Source: Marinobacter sp. ELB17
GTDB taxonomy: Bacteria; Pseudomonadota; Gammaproteobacteria; Pseudomonadales; Oleiphilaceae
Assembly: GCF_000169375.1 (NCBI RefSeq)
Contig: NZ_AAXY01000003.1
Span: 186,001-250,000, forward strand
DNA: 64,000 nucleotides
Direction: 5' to 3'
In this document: one piece after another, positions 8,558-17,960 of the stretch
How positions within the stretch are numbered: the first letter of the stretch is position 1
How the letters are laid out: every line of letters begins with the position of its first letter
Program-made: the position numbers and the translations under genes
The notes under the pieces: generated by a model
Seen by the model: only the letters and a program-made list of their open reading frames with translations
What the model was told of the DNA's origin: nothing
The model's database searches: none

Positions 8558-9987
8558 CTCGCACCCTCACTCTGCTGGTCACCTCAACGGTGCTGCTGAT
8601 TGCCCTTATCGCCGCCGCCTGGAGTTATGTTGAAAGCAATCACGAGCTGGAAGAGCTGTTTGACGCCGAACTGGCGCAAAGTACGCGCATTGTGCAGGGG
8701 CTGGTTCGCCACCTGGCAGACACCCAGTCACTGGAGCAGTTACCGCAAACCCTGCGCGAAACGCTGACACTGTCTCTTGCTGAAGACATCGACCCGAAAG
8801 CAAATGGTGACGAAATTCTGCCCGGCAGTACAGGGCACAAATACGAGAAGAAACTGGCCTTTGAAGTCTGGACACCCGGCCGCGTACCCCTGTTGAATAC
8901 GCTCAACGCCGATGATGCCGGGGGTTTGGCTCCGGGCTATTCATGGGCCGAAGCCCAGGGCTATCGTTGGCGGGTGTTCACACTTAAAGACGCGGCCACG
9001 GGCTTTTGGATCCGCACCGCCCAGCGCGAGGAAATTCGTGAGGAGCTGAGCCAGGAACTGGCCTTGGGTAACGTTCTGCCCCTAATCCTCGCGCTGCCGT
9101 TACTGCTGCTCGCTGCAAGCGCTGCCATTCAAATCGGTCTTCGCCCCTTGCTAAGGCTGGAGCGGCCGATACGCAATATGGCACCGGAACGTATCCATCC
9201 CCTTGATGACCGGCAGGCACCAAAGGAAGTAGCAGGCCTGGTGCAGGCCGTGAACAGCATGCTCAAGCGACTGAATCAGGCACTGGAACGGGAACGGCGC
9301 TTTTCAGCCGATGCCGCCCATGAACTACGAACACCGCTGGCAGCCTTGCGACTGAATCTTGAAAAAGCTTGTGATAGCAATCCGCAGCAGTTCAACACCC
9401 TGATCCAGTCCGTTGACCGCATGACACACCTGGTAGAGCAAATGCTGCTGCTGAACCGGGTCGACTCGGGCGCCGATTTTTCACCGCAACACCATAATCT
9501 GTCTGAGATACTCGAGCAGAGTATTGCCGATGTGGCACCGCTGGCACTGAAAAAGAACATCGAGCCGGTATTGCAGGACGATGCCGGCGAAGCCCTGATG
9601 TGTTGCCACAACGCCCTGGTCACCACCCTGATGCGATCCCTGCTGGCTAACGCGATTCAATACAGCCCGCAGCACACGGTGGTGGAAACCCGCCTGGTGC
9701 CCTCCGCCGACGGCTATCACGTTACTGTTTGCGATCAGGGCCCCGGCATTGCGGCTGCGGACCGGGAGCGGGCGCTTAGCCGCTTCGTGCGGCTTGACCA
9801 AAGGATTGGTGGCGGCGCGGGGTTGGGATTGGCCATTGCGCGGCGAATTGCGGAACTCCATGGCGGCCAACTGACCCTGAACACGCGACCCGACGGCCAG
9901 ACCGGGCTCTGTGTCAGCCTTTGGCTGCCGGCGCGCACGGCGCTTTGCAACAATGCGGCAATGGTGAGCGGCAACGGTGAGCGTTAA
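8548..9987 (+). CDS. Sensor histidine kinase, QseC/PmrB type
   Basis: A 479-residue membrane kinase. A first membrane helix (about residues 5-27) is followed by a roughly 150-residue periplasmic sensor part, a second helix (about 174-200), a HAMP-like linker, the HisKA dimerisation helix with phosphorylated H258 (FSADAAHELRTPLAAL) and an ATPase domain with N (LLANAIQYSP), G1 (VCDQGPGI) and G2 (GAGLGLAIA) boxes. The sensor part has no motif that names a ligand. Translationally coupled to the response regulator. The 3' end is 13 bp from the convergent bluB gene. Confidence 0.9.
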   Translation: MSLTRTLTLLVTSTVLLIALIAAAWSYVESNHELEELFDAELAQSTRIVQGLVRHLADTQSLEQLPQTLRETLTLSLAEDIDPKANGDEILPGSTGHKYEKKLAFEVWTPGRVPLLNTLNADDAGGLAPGYSWAEAQGYRWRVFTLKDAATGFWIRTAQREEIREELSQELALGNVLPLILALPLLLLAASAAIQIGLRPLLRLERPIRNMAPERIHPLDDRQAPKEVAGLVQAVNSMLKRLNQALERERRFSADAAHELRTPLAALRLNLEKACDSNPQQFNTLIQSVDRMTHLVEQMLLLNRVDSGADFSPQHHNLSEILEQSIADVAPLALKKNIEPVLQDDAGEALMCCHNALVTTLMRSLLANAIQYSPQHTVVETRLVPSADGYHVTVCDQGPGIAAADRERALSRFVRLDQRIGGGAGLGLAIARRIAELHGGQLTLNTRPDGQTGLCVSLWLPARTALCNNAAMVSGNGER

Positions 9988-10000
9988 GCTCAACCGGGCT

Positions 10001-10699
10001 TTAAGATTTCAACGCATTCAAGAGCGTTTCATCGTCCATCGGTTGTCCCCAGCGATTGCCGTGCATCAGCTCGGTCAGGGGCAGGCGCGAACGCCAGCCT
10101 TTTGCCTGAAGCTCGGGCTGGTCCAGAAACTCGCTGACGTAGCCAAGGCACAAATAAGCCAGCGGATACACGGTATCCGGCAGGTTCAAAATGCCTGCCA
10201 GTTTGGTTTGATCCACAATGCTCACCCAGCCTACACCTATGCCTTCTGCCCGCGCCGCCAGCCATAAGTTCTGTACCGCCAGGCAGGTGCTGAACAGATC
10301 CATCTCCACAATGGAACTGCGCCCCAGCACATGGGTGCCGCCACGGCTGCGATCACAGGTAATGCAGAGGTTCATGGGGCTTTCGATAATGCCCTGCAGT
10401 TTCAGGCTGCGATAAGTTTCCTGCCGCTCACCGCTGTAGTTGTTTGCCGCTTTGGCGTTTTCTTCGTGGTAGCTGGCCAACACCTGCTGGCGCACGTCCA
10501 GGCTGTCGATCAGGATAAAATCCCAGGGCTGCATAAACCCCACCGACGGCGCATGGTGCGCGGCTTTCAACAGCCGAGCCAATACGGGCCGGGGGATGGG
10601 GTCTGGCAAAAACTGGGAGCGCACGTCGCGGCGCTCAAAAATAGCGCGATACAGGCCCGCGCGTTCTTCGTCAGTGAAAGGACGATTAGAATCACTCAT
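10001..10699 (-). CDS. bluB: 5,6-dimethylbenzimidazole synthase
   Basis: A 232-residue flavin enzyme of the nitroreductase fold that cannibalises reduced FMN to make 5,6-dimethylbenzimidazole, the lower ligand of B12. BluB hallmarks are visible: [31 protein letters not shown], and [15 protein letters not shown]. Its start overlaps the cobQ stop by four bases (ATGA), so it is the last gene of the minus-strand cobalamin operon and supplies the base used by CobT. Length is normal for the family. Confidence 0.92.
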   Translation of the reverse strand: MSDSNRPFTDEERAGLYRAIFERRDVRSQFLPDPIPRPVLARLLKAAHHAPSVGFMQPWDFILIDSLDVRQQVLASYHEENAKAANNYSGERQETYRSLKLQGIIESPMNLCITCDRSRGGTHVLGRSSIVEMDLFSTCLAVQNLWLAARAEGIGVGWVSIVDQTKLAGILNLPDTVYPLAYLCLGYVSEFLDQPELQAKGWRSRLPLTELMHGNRWGQPMDDETLLNALKS

Positions 10700-12204
10700 G
10701 GCTGCCTCATTGGCCTAGGCGTGGTTGTCACTGCCTCCAGCCCCAGCAAGTCGCGCAACCAGTGCGTATCAAGATGTTGCTCCACCTGATCCGCCAGCCG
10801 GTCAAGCTGGGCCAGGCGATGTTGCTGATAGTCTACCGCTGCGCCTGAGTGGTCCAGCCCGGCCCATTGCAGCAAGGCGTCACAAGCCCCAGGCTCATCA
10901 AAAATTCCGTGTACATAGGTACCCGCTACCTGACCGTCGGCACTGATAGCTCCTTCGTTTTTGCCGTTCATCCGGCCTAATGGGCGCGCCAGAGCCGCGC
11001 CTTCGCTCACACCGTTGTGCATTTCGTAACCGCTGAAACCCGCCTCTGTTTGGCCAGAATTCCGGGTTGGTAAAGTCAGTGTTCCGCAAACGTTTTTCAG
11101 CTGTTTACCGGCGACCATGGTGGTCGTCATATCCAGCAAGCCCAGGCCTTCGGTTGTGCCGCTGTTGCCTTCCAGCCCAGCCGGATCATCCACGCGCTCA
11201 CCCAACATCTGAAAGCCACCGCAAATACCAAACACCTTGCCGCCGTAGCGCAGGTGTTTTTGGATAACCTGCGTCCAGCCCTGAGCGTGAAGAAAGGCCA
11301 TATCGGTGCGGGTGCTTTTGCTGCCAGGCAGAATAATCAGGTCGGCCGCTGGAATGGGTTGGTCCGGGCCAATAAATTGCAGGTTTACACCGGGGTGCAG
11401 GCGCAGCGGGTCAAAATCGTTGTGGTTACTGATGCGCGGCAGCACCGGCACAATCACATTCAGCGCGCCGGCTTCGCTTGCGCCGCTGGTGCCAATGCTG
11501 TCTTCGGAGTCCACAATCAAGCCGTGAAGGTAGGGCAGTACGCCAATGACCGGTTTCCCAGTGCGTTCGGTCAGCCAGTCCAGGCCCGGTTCCAGCAGAG
11601 CAATATCGCCCCGAAAACGATTGATGATGAAGCCTTTTGTGCGGTTCTGTTCGCTGGCAGAAACCAACTCCAGGGTGCCTACCAGCTGGGCAAACACCCC
11701 GCCGCGTTCGATATCGCCTACCAACAGCACCGGGCAATCCGCCGCTTCGGCAAAGCCCATATTGGCGATGTCGTTGGCGCGCAGGTTGATTTCAGCGGGA
11801 CTGCCAGCGCCTTCAGCGATGATCACGTCATAGCGCTCACTGAGCGCACGCCAGGCGTCCATGACCGCCACCATGGCCTCGGCTTTGTAGGCATGATAAT
11901 CCAGCGCGTCCATATTACCGTGCACCTGGCCGCGCAGAATTACCTGGGCGCCGCAGTCGCTTTGTGGCTTCAATAACACCGGGTTCATATCACTGTGGTG
12001 TTCAAGGCCACACGCCAGCGCTTGCAGTGCTGTCGATCGGCCAATTTCGCCGCCGTCTATGGTCACCGCGCTGTTCAGGGCCATATTCTGCGGCTTGAAC
12101 GGCGCCACCGACACACCCTGGCGCGCCAGCCAGCGGCACAGGGCCGCCACCACGGTGGTTTTGCCGGCGTCAGACGTGGTGCCCTGAATCATCAGTGTGA
12201 CCAT
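10696..12204 (-). CDS. cobQ: Cobyric acid synthase
   Basis: A 502-residue amidotransferase that amidates positions b, d, e and g of adenosylcobyrinic acid a,c-diamide. The N-terminal dethiobiotin-synthase-like ATPase domain begins [22 protein letters not shown]; the C-terminal class I glutaminase-like domain has the nucleophile in [12 protein letters not shown] and the His in GTYVHGIFD. Full length and intact. It sits three bases after cobO and overlaps bluB. Its substrate would require CobB activity or uptake of an already amidated corrinoid, which matters because cobB in this operon is truncated. Confidence 0.94.
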   Translation of the reverse strand: MVTLMIQGTTSDAGKTTVVAALCRWLARQGVSVAPFKPQNMALNSAVTIDGGEIGRSTALQALACGLEHHSDMNPVLLKPQSDCGAQVILRGQVHGNMDALDYHAYKAEAMVAVMDAWRALSERYDVIIAEGAGSPAEINLRANDIANMGFAEAADCPVLLVGDIERGGVFAQLVGTLELVSASEQNRTKGFIINRFRGDIALLEPGLDWLTERTGKPVIGVLPYLHGLIVDSEDSIGTSGASEAGALNVIVPVLPRISNHNDFDPLRLHPGVNLQFIGPDQPIPAADLIILPGSKSTRTDMAFLHAQGWTQVIQKHLRYGGKVFGICGGFQMLGERVDDPAGLEGNSGTTEGLGLLDMTTTMVAGKQLKNVCGTLTLPTRNSGQTEAGFSGYEMHNGVSEGAALARPLGRMNGKNEGAISADGQVAGTYVHGIFDEPGACDALLQWAGLDHSGAAVDYQQHRLAQLDRLADQVEQHLDTHWLRDLLGLEAVTTTPRPMRQP

Positions 12205-12207
12205 AAT

Positions 12208-12819
12208 CTACAACTCAACGCCCTTTTGGGCTTTGATGCCCTGATCTTTGAATGCGTGCTTCACCACGCCCATCTCGGTAACGGTGTCTGCCAGGTCAAT
12301 CAGTTCCTGCGGCGCATTGCGACCGGTAACCACCACGTGCTGCATCTCGGGCCGGCCTTGCAGATCGTCCAGTACCCGATCCAGGTCCAGATACTCGTAC
12401 TTCAGCGCAATATTCAACTCATCCAACAGAATCATGTCGTAACTGTCGTTTTTCAGCATGGTGGCAACAATCTCCCAAGCGGCCGTGGCAGAGGCCACAT
12501 CCTGTTCCCGGTTTTGGGTTTCCCAGGTGTAGCCCTGCCCCATCACGTGGTAATCCACATTAGGCAGATTGCGGAAAAAGGCTTCTTCGCCGGTGCTGAA
12601 GGCGCCTTTGATAAACTGCACCACGCCCACTTTCATGCCGTGGCCCAGGGCGCGGGCAACCATGCCGAAGCCGGAGCTACTTTTGCCTTTACCCGGGCCC
12701 GTCAGCACCAGCAAGACGCCTTGCTCTTTCTGGGCGCGGGCAATGCGTTCGTGCATCATTTTCTGCTTAGCCGCCATACGGCGGGCATGGCGTTCGGGGT
12801 CTTTGGCGCGATCACGCAT
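12208..12819 (-). CDS. cobO: Cob(I)yrinic acid a,c-diamide adenosyltransferase
   Basis: A 203-residue CobA/CobO-type corrinoid adenosyltransferase that transfers 5'-deoxyadenosyl from ATP to Co(I). The family's P-loop variant GPGKGKSSSGFG is present, followed by VVQFIKGAFSTGEE, and DMILLDELNIALKY. The ATG at 12819 has GGAG seven bases upstream and overlaps the end of the cobB remnant by eight bases. It serves both de novo synthesis and corrinoid salvage, so it can remain useful even if the early pathway is lost. Confidence 0.92.
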   Translation of the reverse strand: MRDRAKDPERHARRMAAKQKMMHERIARAQKEQGVLLVLTGPGKGKSSSGFGMVARALGHGMKVGVVQFIKGAFSTGEEAFFRNLPNVDYHVMGQGYTWETQNREQDVASATAAWEIVATMLKNDSYDMILLDELNIALKYEYLDLDRVLDDLQGRPEMQHVVVTGRNAPQELIDLADTVTEMGVVKHAFKDQGIKAQKGVEL

Positions 12820-13030
12820 GAGTGTTCTCCGTGTCGTTAGGAAATGTCAGTTTCTGGCCGCGGAAAATAGCGGCTACTAACGTGGGGTTCAGATAATCCG
12901 GGTCGTGCTTGAACACTCGCACCTTGCGCCCGACATTTCGATGCAGGCGCGCCAAGGCGGCTGTCACCAGGGATTTACCCTGCCCGGAGGCGGGTGCGGT
13001 CATCATTACTGCGGGTACGGTTATTGTCAT
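12812..13030 (-). pseudogene. cobB: cobB remnant (cobyrinate a,c-diamide synthase), N-terminal stub only
   Basis: Seventy-two codons whose first 50 or so match the N-terminus of CobB/CbiA: MTAPASGQGKSLVTAALARLHRN with the P-loop, then GRKVRVFKHDPDYLNP, where intact proteins usually have a KxGPDFLDP segment. After about residue 55 the homology stops and the frame closes inside the cobO ribosome-site region. A complete enzyme is about 430-460 residues, so some 85-90 percent of the gene, including the glutaminase domain, is missing. The Gly-to-Asp change in the usual GPD motif suggests further decay. The start lies 25 bp after btuD, in operon order. Confidence 0.8.
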
Positions 13031-13055
13031 TGATCAGCCAGATTCCAATGGTTCA

Positions 13056-13826
13056 TTAGAAACTTACGGGTACAAAAACGGGTGCACCATCTGCTTCTAC
13101 GGTGATTAATTTCTGGTTGTAGAGCCGTTCAAGCGCTGCCGGCTCCAACATATTTTTAGCGGGCCCCCAGCAGGCATCGCCGTTGGTGTAGAGCAAAAGT
13201 ACGTGAGTGCACCAGCGCGCAGCCAAATTCAGATCGTGCAGGCACATGAACACGGTTTTGCCAGCACCCGCCTGATCGCGCAGCAGATTCATAACCTTCA
13301 CCTGGTGGTGCAAGTCCAGGTGATTTGTGGGTTCGTCCAACAGCAAGATATCGGGGTTCTGGGTCATCAGGGTGGCGATAGCGACGCGCTGGCGTTCACC
13401 ACCCGACAGGGTATTCAGCAGGCGATCTGACAGGTGGTTCACATCCAGCGTGGTCAAAGCCTGCTCCGCACGACGCTGATCTTCACCCTGCTCACTGTCC
13501 CAGGGCGATAACCAGGGGTGGCGGCCAATCAGAGCGGTTTCTAATACGGTCGCCGGAAAGCTGTCCTGGCGCTCTTGAAACACCAGGCCCAGTTGCTGGG
13601 CAATAACACGCCGTTTCAGTGCGGTGAGCGGCGCGCTGTTTAGTTGCACCTGGCCACTGCGAGCGGGCAGTAATCCGGCCAATGTGTGCAATAACGTGGT
13701 TTTACCGGCGCCGTTGGGGCCAAGCACGCCCCAGACCTGACCGGGCTCTATGCTCATGTTCAAGGCAAAACCATCGGGGCGGCCAGGTACGTTGATGACC
13801 AGATCACGGGTATTCAGCGTGCTCAT
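13056..13826 (-). CDS. btuD: Cobalamin ABC transporter ATP-binding protein
   Basis: A 256-residue ABC ATPase of the FecE/BtuD class. Walker A GPNGAGKTT, Q-loop in LVFQERQDS, signature LSGGERQR, Walker B ILLLDEPTNHLDL and the switch His (CLHDLNLA) are all present. The open frame continues 94 codons upstream, but the ATG at 13826 overlaps the permease stop by one base (TGATG) and starts the domain, so it is chosen. Belongs to the btuFCD importer driven by the B12 riboswitch operon. Confidence 0.88.
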   Translation of the reverse strand: MSTLNTRDLVINVPGRPDGFALNMSIEPGQVWGVLGPNGAGKTTLLHTLAGLLPARSGQVQLNSAPLTALKRRVIAQQLGLVFQERQDSFPATVLETALIGRHPWLSPWDSEQGEDQRRAEQALTTLDVNHLSDRLLNTLSGGERQRVAIATLMTQNPDILLLDEPTNHLDLHHQVKVMNLLRDQAGAGKTVFMCLHDLNLAARWCTHVLLLYTNGDACWGPAKNMLEPAALERLYNQKLITVEADGAPVFVPVSF

Positions 13827-14785
13827 CAGCGGCTCCGGTGCAGCAGGTATAGGAACGTGGGCACGCCCAGCAAGGCGGTAATCACCCCAACAGGCAGCTG
13901 TTCGGGCGCAATCATGGTGCGTGCAAGGGTGTCTGCCAATACCAGCAAGGTACCGCCAGCCAGTGCGCTGGCAGGAAGGATTATGCGCTGGTCGTTGCCC
14001 AGAATCAGTCGCAGCATGTGGGGCACAATCAAACCAACAAATCCGATACTGCCTGCGGTGGTTACCGCTGTTGCTGTCAACAAACTGGCCAGAACGTAAA
14101 TTGTCCATTCCAGCGGTCGCACCGACACGCCCAGCGCCGCCGCCTGCATGGGGCCCCGTGCCAGCACGTTCAGGTTACGGGCCAAGGGCATAATCAACAC
14201 CACCGCCACCGCCAGCACCACCACGGCTGGCCAGGGAGAGCGGGCGTAGGAAACATCACCCATCAGCCAATACAGCATGCCGGGCAGTTTGTAGGAAGGG
14301 GTAATGGCCAGCATGAGGGTAATCACCGCACCCCAGCCGGCCGCTACTACAACGCCGGTCAGCAACAGACGCGACGGTGTCCAGCTGCCAGTGCCGTGGG
14401 CAAGGCCAAACACCAGCACGGTTGCCAGCATGGCGCCGGCAAAGGCCGAGCCCGATATAATCAGCGTGCCCATTCCCATCAGCATGGCCAGTAATGCGCC
14501 TACCGCCGCGCCGCCTGAAAGCCCAAGCACGTAAGGATCTGCCAGAGGGTTGCGCAGCAACACTTGCATCAGGGCGCCCGCCACGGCCAACAGCCCACCC
14601 GTGCCAAACGCCGCAAGCGTGCGTGGCAGTCGCAAATCCAGCAACAGAGTTCGGTGCAGCGTGCTGCCTTCTCCCTGAATAACCTGCCATAAATCAGCAG
14701 GTGAAACAGTCACGCTACCCAGCGCCAGCGCCAAAGCCACAGATGCCAGGGCCAACAGGCCTAAGCTGAGCAAAGCGCGGGTCAT
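13826..14785 (-). CDS. btuC: Cobalamin ABC transporter permease
   Basis: A 319-residue FecCD-family permease with about ten hydrophobic segments. Family blocks are visible: LRLPRTLAAFGTGGLLAVAGALMQVLLRNPLADPYVLG near residues 50-90 and GSIGFVGLIVPHMLRL near 240-255. It forms the membrane channel with BtuD and receives cobalamin from BtuF. It follows btuF by 30 bp and overlaps btuD by one base. The FecCD family also carries siderophores; the neighbourhood assigns it to corrinoids. Confidence 0.88.
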   Translation of the reverse strand: MTRALLSLGLLALASVALALALGSVTVSPADLWQVIQGEGSTLHRTLLLDLRLPRTLAAFGTGGLLAVAGALMQVLLRNPLADPYVLGLSGGAAVGALLAMLMGMGTLIISGSAFAGAMLATVLVFGLAHGTGSWTPSRLLLTGVVVAAGWGAVITLMLAITPSYKLPGMLYWLMGDVSYARSPWPAVVVLAVAVVLIMPLARNLNVLARGPMQAAALGVSVRPLEWTIYVLASLLTATAVTTAGSIGFVGLIVPHMLRLILGNDQRIILPASALAGGTLLVLADTLARTMIAPEQLPVGVITALLGVPTFLYLLHRSR

Positions 14786-14815
14786 CGGTTCAGAACCCGG
14801 GCTTTAGGGCCTTTT

Positions 14816-15718
14816 TTATAGTCGTTCACGGGCGTTTTCCAGTTTTTCACAGACTGTTTGTATGGCATCAAGCAGCCTCGGCGTGGGCCGGGAAATGGGC
14901 GAAGCCGGCACGAAAAGTAGATTATTTTTTTCCACTGCGGTCAGCCCCGCATACTTTTTCCATTCATCCAGCTGGTCGTCGCTGACGCCGTCAACGCTGC
15001 CGGTAAGAATGGCATCGGGGTCTGCCTGCAATACAACTTCCGCACTGATTCTAGGTATCAGCCGTTGCATATCGCCAAACACATTCACGCCACCGCACAA
15101 CTGAAGCACTTTACCAATCAGGTGCTCGTTGTTAACCGTCATTAACGGTTTTTCCCACACTTGATAAAATATCGGTATGGGTTCAACGCTAACGTACCGC
15201 TCTGTTAAAGAGGCGATGCCAATACGGAAGCGCTCAGCTTCGGCAAAACCTTCCCGCTCAGTACCCGCAAGCGTGGCAAGCCGTTCGATAACGCTGGACA
15301 CCCCCGCAAAGGTGCGGGGTTCTATAGCAAAAGTGGGTACGCCCAACTCATCAAGCAACTCGACCTGTGCTGGCGGATTACCCGTTACCCAGGTAACCAC
15401 CAGATCAGGACCAAGGGCCATCAACGCTTCCATGTCAACACGGGTGTGGCTGCCGATCAAAGGGAGTTCAAGGGCAGCCGGGGGATAGTCACTGTAATTG
15501 ACCACGGCCATTACTCTGTCACCGGCGCCAGCTGCAAACATCAGCTCTGTGGCGCCAGGCGACAAAGTGATGACGCGCTGGGCGGGGGCTGATAAACACA
15601 GCTCTTTCCCGGTGTCATCCATAGCGCAGCGCTGCATCTCACTCGCTGACGTCGGATACGCCAAGGTTGCTACTAGAAACCCTAAAGCAAACCTGAAATT
15701 CAACCAGTGAGAAACCAC
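14816..15718 (-). CDS. btuF: Periplasmic cobalamin-binding protein
   Basis: A 300-residue solute-binding protein of the helical-backbone (FecB/BtuF) class. A signal peptide occupies residues 1 to about 25 (FALGFLVATLAYPTSAS). The segment RVITLSPGATELMFAAGAGDRVMAVV followed by NYSDYPPAALELPLIGSH is typical of BtuF. The start is a GTG with GGAG six bases upstream. It lies between btuB and btuC in one operon, so it takes B12 from the TonB-dependent channel and passes it to BtuCD. Confidence 0.88.
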   Translation of the reverse strand: MVSHWLNFRFALGFLVATLAYPTSASEMQRCAMDDTGKELCLSAPAQRVITLSPGATELMFAAGAGDRVMAVVNYSDYPPAALELPLIGSHTRVDMEALMALGPDLVVTWVTGNPPAQVELLDELGVPTFAIEPRTFAGVSSVIERLATLAGTEREGFAEAERFRIGIASLTERYVSVEPIPIFYQVWEKPLMTVNNEHLIGKVLQLCGGVNVFGDMQRLIPRISAEVVLQADPDAILTGSVDGVSDDQLDEWKKYAGLTAVEKNNLLFVPASPISRPTPRLLDAIQTVCEKLENARERL

Positions 15719-15740
15719 GTTTTACTCCAGTCTTTATGAC

Positions 15741-17561
15741 TTACTGAATATCATAGCGAACGGACAGCATGGCTGTGCGGCCTGCGGAGATGTACTTCAC
15801 ACCGTCAAAACGCTCTGCTGTTGAATACTCTTTATCAAGCGCGTTAACCAGAGTCAGGCGGGTACTCCAGTTTGAAGAAAAGCTCCAACCTGCGCGGATG
15901 TCCAGTGTCCCAAAGCCCGCCAACTGTTCAGTGTTAGCTGCGTTGTCATAGCGATCTCCTTCGACAATCACCGATCCACCAAGCACAACGTTATTGATGG
16001 TTTTATCCAGATCAAATCGAGCCGTTTGCTTTGCGCGGCGTGCTAACTGGTTTTTGGTGTTACGGTCTTCAGGGTCCATGTAGGTTAGTGCAACCGCTGC
16101 CCGCCAGCCGTCGTGTTTGTAGCCACCCCCTAACTCTGCTCCGCGAATTCGTGCCTCGTCGACGTTAACGCGAGTATCAACGGTGCCAATCTGTCCAGAG
16201 CTAATCAGGTTCTCAATATTCATTTGATAAACAGCAAGGTCCCAAAACCATACCTGGTAGTTTCCGCTAACGCCCAGTTCATAGCTGTCTGATTTCTCGG
16301 GTTCCAGGTCAGGATTGCCCTGGTAGTTAAACGATAATGGCCAGTAGAGGTCATTGAACGTAGGCGCTCTGAACGCCGTACCGTAACTCGCGCGAACACG
16401 ATGCGAACGATCAAAGCTGTAACCCAGAGCCAAACCACCCGTTTTGTTGGTACCGTAGGCTTCGTTGTCATCGCCGCGAAGGCTGAGCTGAGTATCAACC
16501 GGGCCAAAGTTCAGGCGCAACTGGCTGAATACCGCCGTATTGGTTCTACTGGTTTCTGAATAGTTCTGGGAGCTGCTGACCTCATCCTGTTGCCGCTCTG
16601 CACCCACAACCAGCTCATGGACATTGAACGAAAGGGTGTTTTCCCATCTAGCCTGGCGCAATCGCGTGTTATAAATGCTGTCGCCAAAGTTTGTGAACGA
16701 CTCAGTTTCATCCCGTGATTCGGCAAACTGAATACCCATTCTCCAACTGTCAGTCAGTGGCGTCATCAACCCAAAACCGACAGTGCGGATTAGGTAGTCA
16801 ATATTGCCACCTTCGTACTCGGTGTTGCCCTCAGACTGCAACAGCATGATGCTGGCTTCGCCGCCGTTATCGAGTGTGTGCACAACCCGGCCAAGACCGG
16901 CGGTATTGCGAAAGCCCTTATCTTCACCGTTCTCAATAATGGCCGTGCCGTCACTTTCTTTGTGCAAACCGCTCAAACTGAATGTCGTATTGCCAACGGA
17001 GCCAGAGCCTCCCGCGCTGACTTTTTGAGTGTCAAAGTTACCTGCACCAGCCTCAACCCAGCCCCGCTGACCCTGTTCCGGGTCCAACGAGAAAGCCTGA
17101 ACCACACCACCCATGGCGTCTGCGCCGTAAAGCGAACTACGCGGGCCACGTACGACTTCCACGCGCTGAATAAGATCTGTCGGAACGTACTGCCAGGAGG
17201 CACCGCCACCCGTTGCAGAGTGCAGTTTTACGCCGTCAATCAGAAGAACGGTCCCGGCATTCTGTACACCGCGGATAAAAACGCTTGTTGATTTGCCAAA
17301 GGAGCCGTTACCAACAACGTTTATACCCGGCTGACCGCGCAGAAGATCGGCAAAATCAGCAGGCGCTTTTGAGCGAATCTCTTCTTCATCAATCACCGTG
17401 ACGGAAGCCAAGCTTTCACCCACAGTTTTAGGGCCAAGCGTAGCGGTAACAACAATCGGATCGAGAGTCGCGCCGGTAGATTCTTGGGCAACCGCAATAG
17501 AAAGAGGACTTAATGCAAAAGGCACCAGCAGACTGCTGGTAACAAAGTGAAAAACGTTCAT
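15741..17561 (-). CDS. btuB: TonB-dependent vitamin B12 outer-membrane receptor
   Basis: A 606-residue outer-membrane barrel with a signal peptide (to about residue 25, ...LSIAVA), a TonB box (PIVVTA), a plug domain (IRGVQNAGTVLLIDGVKL, VEVVRGPRSSLYGADAMGGVV) and repeated barrel strands ending in the C-terminal aromatic-type strand. The ATG at 17561 is preferred over a GTG three codons earlier. The gene is the first after the B12 riboswitch and leads the btuBFCD transport unit, which together with the riboswitch supports corrinoid rather than siderophore specificity. Confidence 0.92.
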   Translation of the reverse strand: MNVFHFVTSSLLVPFALSPLSIAVAQESTGATLDPIVVTATLGPKTVGESLASVTVIDEEEIRSKAPADFADLLRGQPGINVVGNGSFGKSTSVFIRGVQNAGTVLLIDGVKLHSATGGGASWQYVPTDLIQRVEVVRGPRSSLYGADAMGGVVQAFSLDPEQGQRGWVEAGAGNFDTQKVSAGGSGSVGNTTFSLSGLHKESDGTAIIENGEDKGFRNTAGLGRVVHTLDNGGEASIMLLQSEGNTEYEGGNIDYLIRTVGFGLMTPLTDSWRMGIQFAESRDETESFTNFGDSIYNTRLRQARWENTLSFNVHELVVGAERQQDEVSSSQNYSETSRTNTAVFSQLRLNFGPVDTQLSLRGDDNEAYGTNKTGGLALGYSFDRSHRVRASYGTAFRAPTFNDLYWPLSFNYQGNPDLEPEKSDSYELGVSGNYQVWFWDLAVYQMNIENLISSGQIGTVDTRVNVDEARIRGAELGGGYKHDGWRAAVALTYMDPEDRNTKNQLARRAKQTARFDLDKTINNVVLGGSVIVEGDRYDNAANTEQLAGFGTLDIRAGWSFSSNWSTRLTLVNALDKEYSTAERFDGVKYISAGRTAMLSVRYDIQ

Positions 17562-17734
17562 AAAATGCACTCAAAGCCACACCACGCGCACCCGCATGGC
17601 TGATTTTTTGGTGCTGTAAAGGGAAGCGAAAGCCGGCCGAAAACAAAGCGGGCGCCTTCCAAAAGGTGGGGAAATGCCGTGAAACAGGATCGGTGTTTAC
17701 CCACCGCAACTGCCCTCCGCAGCGTTCGGTGTGT

Positions 17735-17905
17735 TAACAGGCCGGTCTCCGGACTTGTGAGCTGTATTACTGAACGGCGCAAGCCTTCCCATGCGTTTGC
17801 ACAGTGGCACCTTTCTTAGCCGTTCACTCACTTACCGTTGCGGGGGCAGTGCCGGACTTTAACCGGCTTCCCGTTTCACTGTTGTCGCGATGATGATAAC
17901 GCTCG
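17735..17905 (-). ncRNA. Cobalamin (B12) riboswitch
   Basis: Read on the minus strand, the region carries the conserved AdoCbl riboswitch core in order: GGGAAGCCGGT, then GGCACTGCCCCCGCAACGGTAA, then GGTGCCACTG, GGGAAGGC, and the B12-box-like AGTCCGGAGACCGGCC at about 17756-17741. It lies between the threonine-phosphate decarboxylase gene and btuB, 170 bp ahead of the btuB start. High cobalamin is expected to repress btuB-F-C-D and the cobO-cobQ-bluB genes behind it. No second copy was seen before cobU or cobT. Confidence 0.92.
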
Positions 17906-17960
17906 AACAACACCTGAAAACGAAGGCAAGGCTAACAATGCGTTAATGTCTGGTCAATGA

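Noticed and set aside
11254..11976. A 240-codon plus-strand frame
   Set aside because: Antisense shadow of cobQ, no ribosome site or domain.
13826..14108. N-terminal extension of the btuD frame
   Set aside because: It runs antigenically through btuC in another frame; the coupled ATG at 13826 starts the ABC domain.
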